64,000 nt of DNA from Cytobacillus sp. NJ13 (GCA_030348385.1 JAUCFP010000006.1:2286001-2350000), one strand, 5' to 3'; positions 53,540 to 62,062 are shown, numbered from the stretch's first letter. Program-made: numbers and translations. Notes: generated from the letters alone by a model not told the origin.

Positions 53540-53583
53540 ATATAAAACAGAAAGCATATCTTCCGCAGACATGCTTCCTGTTT
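53540..53583 (-). terminator. Attenuating terminator after the binding-protein gene
   Basis: AACAGgAAGCAT/ATGCTTtCTGTT hairpin followed by TTATATTTT on the minus strand, between the binding-protein and kinase genes. It would allow more transporter than regulator mRNA. Confidence 0.65.
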
Positions 53584-53591
53584 AACCAAAT

Positions 53592-54878
53592 TTATTTCAA
53601 ATTATCCCAGGATGCCTGGAAGCGTTCAATGAGCGTATCATAGTCAATCTTTCCTGCAGCGTATTCCTGGATTGTTGCAGCAAACTCTTTATTTGCACCA
53701 TCCGGCCATCTGAACCATGTCCAAGGAACAGTTTTCTCTTCCTTAGAATACTCAAGAATATGCTGGCCAAGTGGCCCTAAACCGGTTGGCTCTATATTAT
53801 CAAAGGCAGGAATGAACGCAAACTCTTCTGTGATATAACGCTTTCCTGTTTCAGAAGAAACCATCCAGTCAAGGAATAATTTTGCTTCTTCAAGATGCTC
53901 TGAATTTTTATTAAGAACCCAGTTGTTCGGAACGCCTACCGGTAAACGGTCTGCTTCAGCTTCATCATCAGTCAGCGGAATCGGGAGGAATCCCATATTA
54001 ATTTCAGGGTTGATTTCAAGAATCATGTTTTCTGTCCAGTTCCCCTGCTGAAGCATAGCTGTTTTGCCGGAAGCAAATAGCGTCACTTGCGTATTGTAAT
54101 CTGTTGTTAATGGATTTTCATTTCCGAAATTAATTTCAGTATCAAGCACTTCTTTGAATTCTTTAAATTTATCATTGCCAGTAATCTTTTCAGATCCGCT
54201 GTATAGACCTTCAATAAATGCCACCGGATCTTCCTGCTGTGCAAATGGAATATTTAATAAATGCTGGCCAATGACCCACCACTCTCCGTAACCGGCAGAG
54301 AAAGGGGTAATTCCTTTTTCTTTTAGTTTTTTAGCAGCATCCTTCAGTTCAGAAATCGTATTAGGTGGTTCAGTAATGCCTGCTTCTTCAAATAAATCCT
54401 TATTATAGATGAAACCGTAGCCTTCAAGGTTTACAGGCATTCCATAAAGTTTGCCGTCTGTATCGGTCATAGGAACTTTTCCAATTGGAAGCACATGCTC
54501 TGCCCAAGGCTCATTTGAAAGATCTGCAAGATGCTCTTTCCAAAGCTCCAATTCCTTAAATCCGCCATTGTTAAAAATGTCAGGCTGTTCGCCGGATGCA
54601 AACTTTGCTTTTAATGCGGCACCATAATCGGCTCCGCCTCCGACTGATTCAAGCTTTACTTTAATATTTGGATGCTCTTTTTCGAATTCGCCGATCATTT
54701 CCTGAAGCTGATCGGCAATCTCCACTTTAAACTGGAACAAATTCAGTGTTACCACTTCATCCTCATTCTTTGAATCATCCTTAGGCTTTTCATCCCCTGA
54801 AGAGCTTGAAGAAGAACAGCCCGCCATAATGCCCGCCATCAGAACCAATGACAGCAGTAATAGAGCAAAGCGTTTCAT
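53592..54878 (-). CDS. ABC transporter sugar-binding lipoprotein
   Basis: 428 residues: lipoprotein signal with lipobox AGC (Cys21 in IMAGCSSSSSS), a Ser/Asp/Lys linker, then a family 1 extracellular solute-binding fold (LNLFQFKVEIADQLQEMI near 46; FASGKTAMLQQGNW near 268; GVPNNWVLNKNSEHLEEA near 315). It is anchored outside the membrane and delivers an oligosaccharide or glycoside to the two permeases encoded upstream. The ATPase is not encoded here and is probably a shared MsmX-type protein. Confidence 0.92.
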   Translation of the reverse strand: MKRFALLLLSLVLMAGIMAGCSSSSSSGDEKPKDDSKNEDEVVTLNLFQFKVEIADQLQEMIGEFEKEHPNIKVKLESVGGGADYGAALKAKFASGEQPDIFNNGGFKELELWKEHLADLSNEPWAEHVLPIGKVPMTDTDGKLYGMPVNLEGYGFIYNKDLFEEAGITEPPNTISELKDAAKKLKEKGITPFSAGYGEWWVIGQHLLNIPFAQQEDPVAFIEGLYSGSEKITGNDKFKEFKEVLDTEINFGNENPLTTDYNTQVTLFASGKTAMLQQGNWTENMILEINPEINMGFLPIPLTDDEAEADRLPVGVPNNWVLNKNSEHLEEAKLFLDWMVSSETGKRYITEEFAFIPAFDNIEPTGLGPLGQHILEYSKEEKTVPWTWFRWPDGANKEFAATIQEYAAGKIDYDTLIERFQASWDNLK

Positions 54879-54947
54879 ATTGTTTCCCCCCTGAATAATT
54901 TTTTATATAAACTTTAACAGACCATTTGGCTGGAAAAGTCTCTATAA

Positions 54948-55775
54948 CTATTTAATAGAACCTTGTGCAATGCCTTTAATAATATGCCTCTGCAGAAACA
55001 GGAAGAAAATAACCACCGGGGTAATGCCCATTACAAGGGCGGCCAGTCCCATGTCCCACTGCTTTGTATATTGTGCAAAGAATGAGCTTGTAGCCAAAGG
55101 AATCGTCCTAAGTTCTGCATCCTGAAGCACAAGAAGCGGCAGCAGATAATCATTCCAGATCCACAATGTATTTAAAATAACAACCGTTACAGTGATTGGC
55201 TTTAGAAGCGGAAAAACAATTCTCCAAAAGACCCCAAACTGGCTGCACCCATCAATTCGAGCCGATTCTTCTATCTCTATTGGAACTGTTTTAATAAATC
55301 CGTGATAAAGGAAAAGCGATAATGGTACACCAAAACCAAAATACATAATGATGAGACCAGGTATGCTGTTTGTCAGATTCAGCGTGCCTCCCAGCTTCAT
55401 CAGCGGTATCATGACCGTCTGGAATGGAATAACCATTGCTGATACAAATAACGCAAACAGGATTTTGCTGAATTTCCCCGGGGTGCGGACCATCTTCCAG
55501 GCAGCCATGGAACTAATGACAACAAGTCCAATATTGCTGATCACCGTAATTATAAGCGAATTCCAGAAGGCCCGCGGAAAATTAATAATATCCCATACCT
55601 TCAAGTAATTGGAGAATAAAAACTCCTGCGGCCACGCTGCAGCATCAATCAAAATATCTGCAAAGCCTTTTACAGAATTGATGATCACGAAATAAAAAGG
55701 TATGAGGAATATGACTCCTAATACGATTCCGATAATCTCGAGCAGAAACGTAACCTTCGTATATCTGGGATTCAT
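54948..55775 (-). CDS. Carbohydrate ABC transporter permease (MalG-type)
   Basis: 275 residues with six transmembrane helices and the EAA loop IEIEESARIDGCSQFGVFWRI (near 170-190) that contacts the ATPase. It pairs with the MalF-type permease, whose stop overlaps this start by one base at 55775. Together they form the channel for the sugar bound by the lipoprotein encoded downstream. Confidence 0.93.
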   Translation of the reverse strand: MNPRYTKVTFLLEIIGIVLGVIFLIPFYFVIINSVKGFADILIDAAAWPQEFLFSNYLKVWDIINFPRAFWNSLIITVISNIGLVVISSMAAWKMVRTPGKFSKILFALFVSAMVIPFQTVMIPLMKLGGTLNLTNSIPGLIIMYFGFGVPLSLFLYHGFIKTVPIEIEESARIDGCSQFGVFWRIVFPLLKPITVTVVILNTLWIWNDYLLPLLVLQDAELRTIPLATSSFFAQYTKQWDMGLAALVMGITPVVIFFLFLQRHIIKGIAQGSIK

Positions 55776-56716
55776 TAGGCCTCAACCTCCCTTTTCTTGG
55801 TCATCATAACCTGAACCGTTGTAAAAATAGCTACAACAAGGAAGAACAAAATGGATTTCGCGGTACCCAGACCATACCGGTTATTCTGGAATGCTTCCTG
55901 ATAGATATTAATCGCAACAGATTGTGTTGAATTAAATGGACCTCCGCCTGTCAGTGAAATATTCAGGTCGAAAATCTTAAATGCCATTGAAATAGTTAAA
56001 AAGAAACAAATCGTAAACGCCGGCAAAATAAGCGGAATAATAATTTTCGTCAGAAGTGTCCAGCTTGATGCCCCATCGATCCTGGCAGCCTCCAGCAATG
56101 TCTGATCAACCCCCTGCAGAGCTGCAATATAAATAACCATCATATATCCGCTGATCTGCCAGGCAAACACAATCACAATTCCCCAGAATGCCGTTGTCTC
56201 ATCTCCAAGCCATGGCAGCTTAAAAACGGAAAGATCCGTTAGATTTCCAATAGCAGCAAACCCTTTTACAAAAATAAACTGCCAGATGAACCCAAGCAAT
56301 AATCCCCCGATAACATTAGGAATGAAAAACACAGTCCGCAATAAATTCCTGGACTTCAATGCTGCGTTCAATAATAATGCAAGCCCAAAACCTAGTAAAT
56401 TACTAATAATAACCGAAGCTAACATAAACTTGGTAGTAAAAATAAAGGAATCAAAAAACTTAGGATCATTCTTAAAAATCTTTATATAATTTTCAAGTCC
56501 GACCCATTCAACCACAGAACTGACGCCATTCCAGGACGTAAAAGAATAATAAATCCCCATCAAGAAAGGAATGATCTGAATCACCAGGAAAAAAATTAAT
56601 GCCGGCCCTACAAAAGCACTGTATGTTAGGGTTTTTTTCAGATTTGCTTTTTTCCTGGATACTGTTTTAATCTCTGCCTTCACTGCTGGATCCTGAATCT
56701 CAACCTTTGTCTCCAA
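55775..56716 (-). CDS. Carbohydrate ABC transporter permease (MalF-type)
   Basis: 313 residues: a Lys-rich cytoplasmic N-terminus (1-28), six transmembrane helices, and the EAA loop LLEAARIDGASSWTLLTKI (near 207-225). It is the first gene of the operon, directly behind two cre-like sites. It forms the permease with the downstream MalG-type protein. Confidence 0.93.
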   Translation of the reverse strand: METKVEIQDPAVKAEIKTVSRKKANLKKTLTYSAFVGPALIFFLVIQIIPFLMGIYYSFTSWNGVSSVVEWVGLENYIKIFKNDPKFFDSFIFTTKFMLASVIISNLLGFGLALLLNAALKSRNLLRTVFFIPNVIGGLLLGFIWQFIFVKGFAAIGNLTDLSVFKLPWLGDETTAFWGIVIVFAWQISGYMMVIYIAALQGVDQTLLEAARIDGASSWTLLTKIIIPLILPAFTICFFLTISMAFKIFDLNISLTGGGPFNSTQSVAINIYQEAFQNNRYGLGTAKSILFFLVVAIFTTVQVMMTKKREVEA

Positions 56717-56740
56717 TTCTTTTCACCGCCCCCTCATCTC

Positions 56741-56755
56741 TTGCAAACGCTTTCC
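56741..56755. promoter_or_regulatory. cre-like CcpA site (downstream copy)
   Basis: TTGCAAACGCTTTCC matches the cre consensus WTGNAANCGNWWNCA at all but the last base. It lies between the -10 and the first gene. Confidence 0.65.
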
Positions 56756-56758
56756 TAC

Positions 56759-56764
56759 ATTATA
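56759..56764 (-). promoter_or_regulatory. -10 box of the sugar operon promoter
   Basis: TATAAT on the minus strand, 43 bases before the first start codon. I see no consensus -35 at 17 bases, suggesting that an activator such as the YesN-type regulator is needed. Confidence 0.55.
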
Positions 56765-56765
56765 T

Positions 56766-56780
56766 TTGAAACCGTTTGCA
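56766..56780. promoter_or_regulatory. cre site for CcpA (upstream copy)
   Basis: TTGAAACCGTTTGCA fits every position of the cre consensus WTGNAANCGNWWNCA. It lies directly upstream of the TATAAT box, so bound CcpA would block the promoter when preferred sugars are present. Confidence 0.85.
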
Positions 56781-56876
56781 TATATAGGTGACTTAATTGA
56801 CTAAAATAGTGCAATATTTTGACTTCTATTTTTCCAAATAGAAAACCCCCAATCAGGTGAGGGTTTAAGTCAATGT

Positions 56877-57097
56877 CTATATTCCCAGTTCTTCTAACAC
56901 TGAATTCAACTTGGCAATTAAGTTAGGATTTCCTCGTTTACTTGCTGGGTCATTTCTAACACTAGTCAGCTGGCCATTGATTTTCAGAGCAATCTCATAA
57001 GACCCGGTTCGCCAAATGCGAATCCCATCAAGCTGAGCTGTCTTTTCTCCTATTTAGGCAGCTTAAATAGGTCGCTTTCGATTGTTTCCTTTCCCAT
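56877..57097 (-). pseudogene. Frameshifted small gene of unknown family
   Basis: The ATG at 57097 opens GKETIESDLFKLPK, which meets an in-frame TAG at codon 16 (57052-57050). Shifting by one base (-1) continues for about 57 codons as IGEKTAQLDGIRIWRT, EIALKINGQLTSVRND and ending NSVLEELGI at 56877. The two parts look like one roughly 73-residue protein broken by a single-base loss in an AAAATA-like run. No family is recognised. No classical slip site is present, so programmed frameshifting is unlikely. An AACCCC/GGGTTT hairpin at 56842-56866 follows. Confidence 0.6.
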
Positions 57098-57205
57098 ATG
57101 CCTCTTCCTCTCTGAAACATTATCCTAATTGGTCTTAGCATAAGTACTTGTCCGGATGGGAAATATTGCATAGAATTAAGATGTATTAATGAAAGGATGT
57201 AAAAT

Positions 57206-58111
57206 ATGATATTAAAGCCTCGTAATGAAACAGAGGAATTAAACTTGCTTCGGTGTTTAAATAGAAAAATGCGACTTCATTCTAAAGATTACAGCCATTT
57301 TCTTAATTTAGAAAAAGGATTAACTGGAGAGAAGCTGTTTGATGAGCGGCTTGGGGAATTGCCTGATGAGTGGATTATCATTAATGACTTATTGCTGGAG
57401 TACAGAAATACCATTTTCCAGATAGATTCACTTTTGATTACTGGTGACTGCGTCTACATTTTTGAAGTAAAGAATTATGATGGAGACTATTATATTGAAC
57501 AAGACAGATGGTACACTGCATCCAATAATGAAGTAAAAAACCCTCTGCTTCAGCTGCAGCGAAGTGAATCCCTCCTGAGAAGACTTCTCCAAGAACTTGG
57601 CTGTAAATCCCCTCTAAAAGCTCTTCTCATTTTTATTAACCCCGAATTTCATCTATATCATTCCACAATAAATTTTCCTGCTATATTTCCAGCACAAATT
57701 AACCGTTTTATGGACAAATTAAAAATGAAATCTCAGCCTCCAAATAAAATACATTTTAAACTAGCGGAAACACTAATGTCGTTGCATTTGGAGAAAACTT
57801 CCTTTGACAGGAGGCCGGAGTATACCTATGAGGGGCTTGAGAAGGGGATATCATGTTTATCTTGCAAAACCTTTTTAGCTCCTTTAAATAAATTAAATAT
57901 GATATGTCCAAAATGTGGAATTATAGAAGATATTACACATGCAGTTACTAGAAGTGTAGATGAATATAAGTTACTATTTCCAGAACAAAAGATTACTACC
58001 GCCAGTATCCAAGAATGGTGCAAAACAATCCACTCAAAGAAAACCATAAGGAGGGCCCTGGTAAATAATTTCGACCTTATTAATACTGGGAGATCAACAC
58101 ATTACAAATAA
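57206..58111 (+). CDS. NERD-domain protein with C-terminal zinc ribbon
   Basis: 301 residues. A nuclease-related NERD domain (about 40-150) has GLTGEKLFDERL near 40, then NTIFQIDSLLITGDCVYIFEVKNYDG near 71-96, in which the Asp and Glu-x-Lys positions resemble restriction-nuclease folds. A zinc ribbon follows (CLSCKT near 218, CPKCG near 234) and a helical C-terminus. Likely a nucleic-acid-acting or signalling protein; NERD proteins are often on plasmids or in accessory regions. An AAAGGATG start site is present. Confidence 0.85.
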   Translation: MILKPRNETEELNLLRCLNRKMRLHSKDYSHFLNLEKGLTGEKLFDERLGELPDEWIIINDLLLEYRNTIFQIDSLLITGDCVYIFEVKNYDGDYYIEQDRWYTASNNEVKNPLLQLQRSESLLRRLLQELGCKSPLKALLIFINPEFHLYHSTINFPAIFPAQINRFMDKLKMKSQPPNKIHFKLAETLMSLHLEKTSFDRRPEYTYEGLEKGISCLSCKTFLAPLNKLNMICPKCGIIEDITHAVTRSVDEYKLLFPEQKITTASIQEWCKTIHSKKTIRRALVNNFDLINTGRSTHYK

Positions 58112-58578
58112 TGTTTTTATCATTCATTATGTTCTTGCAGCGGGGTAAAGCCCTTTTGTTCCCTTACTCCTCATATTTTGCTAGGGAAGGGCACGATTAC
58201 TAGTCTTTCGTTCCCTTCCTCTTCTCATATTGCCAAGAACGGCATGATTACTACTCTTTCGTTCCCTTCCTCTTTTCATATTGTTAAGAACGGGCATGAT
58301 TAGTACTCTTCTGTTCCCTTTCTCTTCTCATATTGCTAAGGACACGCACTCCTCCCATTTTATTTACCGGTCATCAAGAAGAATATTAATTTAGTTCCTG
58401 ATAGAGATAATTTAATTAAACAATTTAAAAATAGGTTCCGAATAATTCAGAAGCCATTTCGAAACCACCCTCTGATTCGTTCAGAACCCTATATAATTAC
58501 TTCTTACAGCCTAACTAGCAGCATTATTACAAGGAAAGTGATCTCACTTCAAAAATAAACTCAACTATCCCTTAATGA
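58112..58578. other. Repeat-containing non-coding region before the intron
   Basis: Between the NERD gene and the group II intron. It holds the 52-bp tandem repeats at 58158-58355; the rest is AT-rich sequence in which I see no gene. Confidence 0.5.
58158..58355. repeat. Four tandem copies of a 52-bp unit
   Basis: Units start at 58158, 58210, 58261 and 58313, each beginning GTTCCCTT and containing CTTCTCATATTG and GGCATGATTACTA-like blocks. The copies differ at several positions, so the array is not very recent. No open frame, hairpin family or known repeat class is recognised. Confidence 0.85.
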
Positions 58579-60464
58579 ATCGAGTAGGAGGGGGTGACTA
58601 ACCCCCGACCTCTCACACCACCGTACGTACCGTTCGGTATACGGCGGTTCAATTAAGTTTGACGTAGAAATTCATATCTTTGATATAGACTTTTAAGCCC
58701 TCGATTACTCCAATAGGAGTTATCGAGGGTTTTGTGTAGAATTGGACTAGAGGCTATTCTCCAATATTTCTTTCTGGAGTTTCCCCATTCGTATGCCTTT
58801 TGGTCAGTGACACCTAGACCTTTGAGTTTTCTTACTCTTGTCCTCGGTTTCTTCCATTGTTTCCATTCAATCATACGAAGTCTTCTTCTAATCCACTCAT
58901 CGAATTCTTTAAATTTACTTGGTGTATCAGCCAATGCAAAATATCCACACCATCCCGTTAGATATTGATTTAGTTTCTCGATTCTAACTTCCATAGGAAT
59001 TGGTTTAGAACGGGAGGTTAACCCCCTTATTTTAGTTTTAAGCTTTTTGATACTTTCATTTGCTATTCGAACCTTCGGTATCTTATTAAACGTAAAGCTA
59101 AAGCCAAGGAACTTTCGTTTCCACGGGCGATCAACCGCTGATTTTTCTCTATTTACTTTAAGCTTTAATTTCTGCTCAATGAAGCATGTAATCGAGTTCA
59201 TCACTCGTTCTCCAGCTTTCTTCGATTTCATGTAAATATTACAATCATCGGCGTAGCGGACAAACTTGTGACCTCTCTTTTCTAGCTCTTTATCGAGCTT
59301 ATCCAGAAGGATATTCGAAAGAAGAGGGCTCAGAGGACCTCCTTGTGGTGTCCCTTCTTCTGCATCATGGACTACACCATTTATCATGATTCCTGCTTGG
59401 AGATATTTCCGTATCAATTTCAAGACCAATCGGTCTTGGATTTTACTTGCCATTATCCCCATCAATTTATCATGATTCACTTTGTCAAAGAATTTCTCCA
59501 AGTCCATGTCAATCACCCATCTATAACCTTCACTAATAAATTCCCTTGCTTTACGAACAGCGTCGTGAGCTCTTCTTTTTGGTCTAAATCCATAACTATG
59601 TTCTGAGAAGGTTGGGTCAAAAAGCGGGGTTAGAACTTGGGCGATGGCCTGTTGGATGAACCGGTCTGTCACGGTAGGTATTCCTAGTAACCTTACTCCA
59701 CCGTTCGATTTCGGGATTTCGACTCGACGGACTGGGTTAGGTTGATAGGTACCTTTCCTTAAAGAGTCACAAAGGGTGTCCCAGTTCTCATAAAGATGTC
59801 TTCGTAGGGATTTTACGGACATTCCATCTATGCCGTGACTCCCTTTGTTCTTCTCCACACGTTTAAGTGCTTCTATTAAGTTTTCCCGTGACAGAATCAG
59901 ATCCATTAACATGTGATATTTCCTTTCGACGTGAACGTAGAAATCTAATTATGTTATTCCTGCTCCACCCTCATGAAGTCCCCTGTGGATTCACCACTTC
60001 CTCCTTCAAGTAAGTCCTTTCGGATTGTCTGCTTCTACACAGGAATTGTATGCCTAGTTTCTCGTTCTTCCTAATTGTTCAGTCCTTCCCTTACCGTCTC
60101 GAGTTGGTAAGGTACTATGACCTCTGCTGACTTCTAATTGTTCAGCTATCTATCATTAGATAGGTTACCAAGTGTACTTGGCGTTTCAATCAGACCTCCC
60201 CGGGTAAGAGTACAGTCTTTCCCTCCATCTATCTGCTCCATTTACTCTGTACCACCTTCGGCAGTAAGGATTTCGTTTTGATGTGCAAACTCATCCAATG
60301 GTACCTAGCCTTATATGAAGTTCGTGTTCCTCAGACCGGAGGTTTGCCGCTCGCTTCCTTCAGATTCCGCGTCACCGCGGACACCCTTGCGTTAAGCTAA
60401 CCACTACTACTGCCTTCATGGCTCGGGACTTGCACCCTATAGACTGCACCCATGCCGGGCGCAC
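58579..60464 (-). mobile_element. Group IIC intron with maturase
   Basis: The minus strand begins GTGCGCCCGGCATGGGTGCA at 60464 and continues with the conserved domain I sequence of IIC introns such as the Oceanobacillus iheyensis one (CTATAGGGTGCAAGTCCCGA; CGAACTTCATATAAGGCTAG). The maturase ORF is in domain IV, a domain V-like helix lies at about 58608-58650 (GTATACC-GAAC-GGTACGTAC) and domain VI follows (GGGGGTTAGTCACCCCC, then CCTACTCGAT at the 3' end). The 5' exon is the terminator hairpin of the tRNA cluster, the typical class C target. It looks complete and possibly active. Ends are exact to within two or three bases. Confidence 0.88.
58653..59912 (-). CDS. ltrA: Group II intron reverse transcriptase/maturase
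   Basis: 419 residues: RT domains 1-7 (about 30-275) with LGIPTVTDRFIQQAI, SYGFRPKRRAHDAV, EGTPQGGPLSPLLSNILLD and catalytic FVRYADDCNIY, then the maturase X domain (about 290-360; LTGWCGYFALADTPSKF). There is no HNH endonuclease, as usual for class C, which inserts by copying into single-stranded DNA at terminators. It aids intron splicing and mobility. The frame is uninterrupted. Confidence 0.95.
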   Translation of the reverse strand: MLMDLILSRENLIEALKRVEKNKGSHGIDGMSVKSLRRHLYENWDTLCDSLRKGTYQPNPVRRVEIPKSNGGVRLLGIPTVTDRFIQQAIAQVLTPLFDPTFSEHSYGFRPKRRAHDAVRKAREFISEGYRWVIDMDLEKFFDKVNHDKLMGIMASKIQDRLVLKLIRKYLQAGIMINGVVHDAEEGTPQGGPLSPLLSNILLDKLDKELEKRGHKFVRYADDCNIYMKSKKAGERVMNSITCFIEQKLKLKVNREKSAVDRPWKRKFLGFSFTFNKIPKVRIANESIKKLKTKIRGLTSRSKPIPMEVRIEKLNQYLTGWCGYFALADTPSKFKEFDEWIRRRLRMIEWKQWKKPRTRVRKLKGLGVTDQKAYEWGNSRKKYWRIASSPILHKTLDNSYWSNRGLKSLYQRYEFLRQT

Positions 60465-60466
60465 AC

Positions 60467-60500
60467 AAAAAAACAGTTTCCCAAAAGGGAAACTGTTTTT
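60467..60500 (-). terminator. Terminator of the rRNA-tRNA operon
   Basis: AAACAGTTTCCC/GGGAAACTGTTT hairpin with T7 on the minus strand; the group II intron starts within three bases of its end. Confidence 0.92.
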
Positions 60501-60504
60501 CAGA

Positions 60505-60585
60505 TACCGGTGGCCGGGGTCGAACCGGCACTCCAGAGGAACACGATTTTGAGTCGTGCGCGTCTGCCAATTCCGCCACACCGGC
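60505..60585 (-). tRNA. tRNA-Leu (CAA)
   Basis: Cloverleaf with long variable arm and anticodon CAA; no encoded CCA. Last gene of the 16-tRNA cluster, whose order equals B. subtilis trnD. Confidence 0.92.
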
Positions 60586-60608
60586 ATATTAAAATGTAGT
60601 AAAATCTT

Positions 60609-60697
60609 GTGGTGCCGAGGACCGGAATCGAACCGGTACGGTAGTCACCTACCGCAGGATTTTAAGTCCTGTGCGTCTGCCAGTTCCGCCACCCCGG
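60609..60697 (-). tRNA. tRNA-Leu (TAA)
   Basis: Cloverleaf with long variable arm, anticodon TAA and encoded CCA. Confidence 0.94.
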
Positions 60698-60725
60698 CGT
60701 ATATCAGCGAATCAAGATTAGATTA

Positions 60726-60799
<74 letters not shown>

Positions 60800-60817
60800 A
60801 TAAATTAAAGATTATTC

Positions 60818-60892
60818 TGGAGCGGAAGACGGGATTCGAACCCGCGACCCCCACCTTGGCAAGGTGATGTTCTACCACTGAACTACTTCCGC
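60818..60892 (-). tRNA. tRNA-Gly (GCC)
   Basis: Acceptor GCGGAAG, anticodon GCC, encoded CCA. A second glycine tRNA (TCC) lies alone at 46515. Confidence 0.94.
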
Positions 60893-60896
60893 AAAA

Positions 60897-60971
60897 TGGC
60901 TGGGCTAGCAGGATTCGAACCTGCGAGTGACGGAGTCAAAGTCCGGTGCCTTACCGCTTGGCTATAGCCCA
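60897..60971 (-). tRNA. tRNA-Gln (TTG)
   Basis: Acceptor TGGGCTA, anticodon TTG, encoded CCA. Confidence 0.94.
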
Positions 60972-61029
60972 TTGATCATTCATATTACATTTATATGAGA
61001 GTTATGCTCGTACTGTTACTTTAAAATTA

Positions 61030-61106
61030 TGGGGCGACTGATGGGAATCGAACCCACGAGTGTCGGAGCCACAATCCGATGCGTTAACCACTTCGCCACA
61101 GCCGCC
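61030..61106 (-). tRNA. tRNA-His (GTG)
   Basis: Anticodon GTG, with the extra G at -1 paired to C73 that marks histidine tRNAs; encoded CCA. Confidence 0.94.
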
Positions 61107-61116
61107 ATTATTATAT

Positions 61117-61190
61117 TGGCAGGGGTAGTAGGAATCGAACCCACATCAAAGGTTTTGGAGACCTTCGTTTTACCATTAAACTATACCCCT
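61117..61190 (-). tRNA. tRNA-Trp (CCA)
   Basis: Acceptor AGGGGTA, anticodon CCA, G73 and encoded CCA. Confidence 0.94.
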
Positions 61191-61197
61191 ATATAAA

Positions 61198-61281
61198 TGG
61201 TGGAGGGGGGCAGATTCGAACTGCCGAACCCGAAGGAGCGGATTTACAGTCCGCCGCGTTTAGCCACTTCGCTACCCCTCC
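61198..61281 (-). tRNA. tRNA-Tyr (GTA)
   Basis: Long variable arm, anticodon GTA, encoded CCA. Confidence 0.94.
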
Positions 61282-61298
61282 ATATTAACATAAAAAAA

Positions 61299-61374
<76 letters not shown>

Positions 61375-61392
61375 CAATCAATTCAATAAAGG

Positions 61393-61465
61393 TGGCTCAG
61401 GACGGAATCGAACCGCCGACACAAGGATTTTCAGTCCTTTGCTCTACCGACTGAGCTACTGAGCC
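61393..61465 (-). tRNA. tRNA-Phe (GAA)
   Basis: Acceptor GGCTCAG, anticodon GAA. The gene encodes CCT instead of CCA after the discriminator, so the end must be added by CCA-transferase. A 5' fragment of a Phe tRNA lies 124 bases upstream. Confidence 0.93.
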
Positions 61466-61635
61466 ATATAAAATTATTAATCCTAAAGCTAGACACATGT
61501 GCTTCAAAGCTCTGCGTTCTTTGTCGCAGATTTTAAAAGCATGCTATTCGATGATGCTGAAGCTTCGCAGCTGCATTCTTTTAAAATCCTCTACCGGCTG
61601 AGCTACTGAGCCACATATAATTAACTTTGTAAAAA
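61466..61635 (-). other. Spacer with tRNA-Phe 5' fragment and inverted repeat
   Basis: Between tRNA-Asp and tRNA-Phe. A 24-nt copy of the tRNA-Phe 5' end (61589-61612, one base changed) is followed by a GATTTTAAAAG inverted repeat (61529-61540 with 61577-61588). The spacer is much longer than others in the cluster. The fragment cannot form a tRNA. Confidence 0.75.
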
Positions 61636-61712
61636 TGGCGGTCCGGACGGGACTCGAACCCGCGACCTCCTGCGTGACAGGCAGGCATTCTAACCAACTG
61701 AACTACCGGACC
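61636..61712 (-). tRNA. tRNA-Asp (GTC)
   Basis: Acceptor GGTCCGG, anticodon GTC, G73 and encoded CCA. Confidence 0.94.
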
Positions 61713-61715
61713 AGA

Positions 61716-61789
<74 letters not shown>

Positions 61790-61798
61790 GCAATAATA

Positions 61799-61874
61799 TG
61801 GTGGAGGATGACGGGATCGAACCGCCGACCCTCTGCTTGTAAGGCAGATGCTCTCCCAGCTGAGCTAATCCTCC
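61799..61874 (-). tRNA. tRNA-Val (TAC)
   Basis: Acceptor GGAGGAT, anticodon TAC, encoded CCA. Confidence 0.94.
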
Positions 61875-61878
61875 AAAA

Positions 61879-61953
61879 TGGTGACCCCTACGGGATTCGA
61901 ACCCGTGTTACCGCCGTGAAAGGGCGGTGTCTTAACCGCTTGACCAAGGGGCC
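61879..61953 (-). tRNA. tRNA-Glu (TTC)
   Basis: Acceptor GGCCCCT, anticodon TTC, encoded CCA. Confidence 0.94.
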
Positions 61954-61968
61954 AATGTGAAATTATAA

Positions 61969-62059
61969 TGGCGGAGAGCAAGGGATTTGAACCCTTGATA
62001 CGCGGTTAGCGTATACACGATTTCCAATCGTGCTCCTTCGGCCACTCGGACAGCTCTCC
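61969..62059 (-). tRNA. tRNA-Ser (GGA)
   Basis: Long variable arm, anticodon GGA, G73 and encoded CCA. Confidence 0.94.
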
Positions 62060-62062
62060 ATT

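Noticed and set aside
58158..58355. CRISPR array
   Set aside because: The 52-bp units are directly abutting and diverged, with no constant repeat separated by unique spacers, and no cas genes are near.
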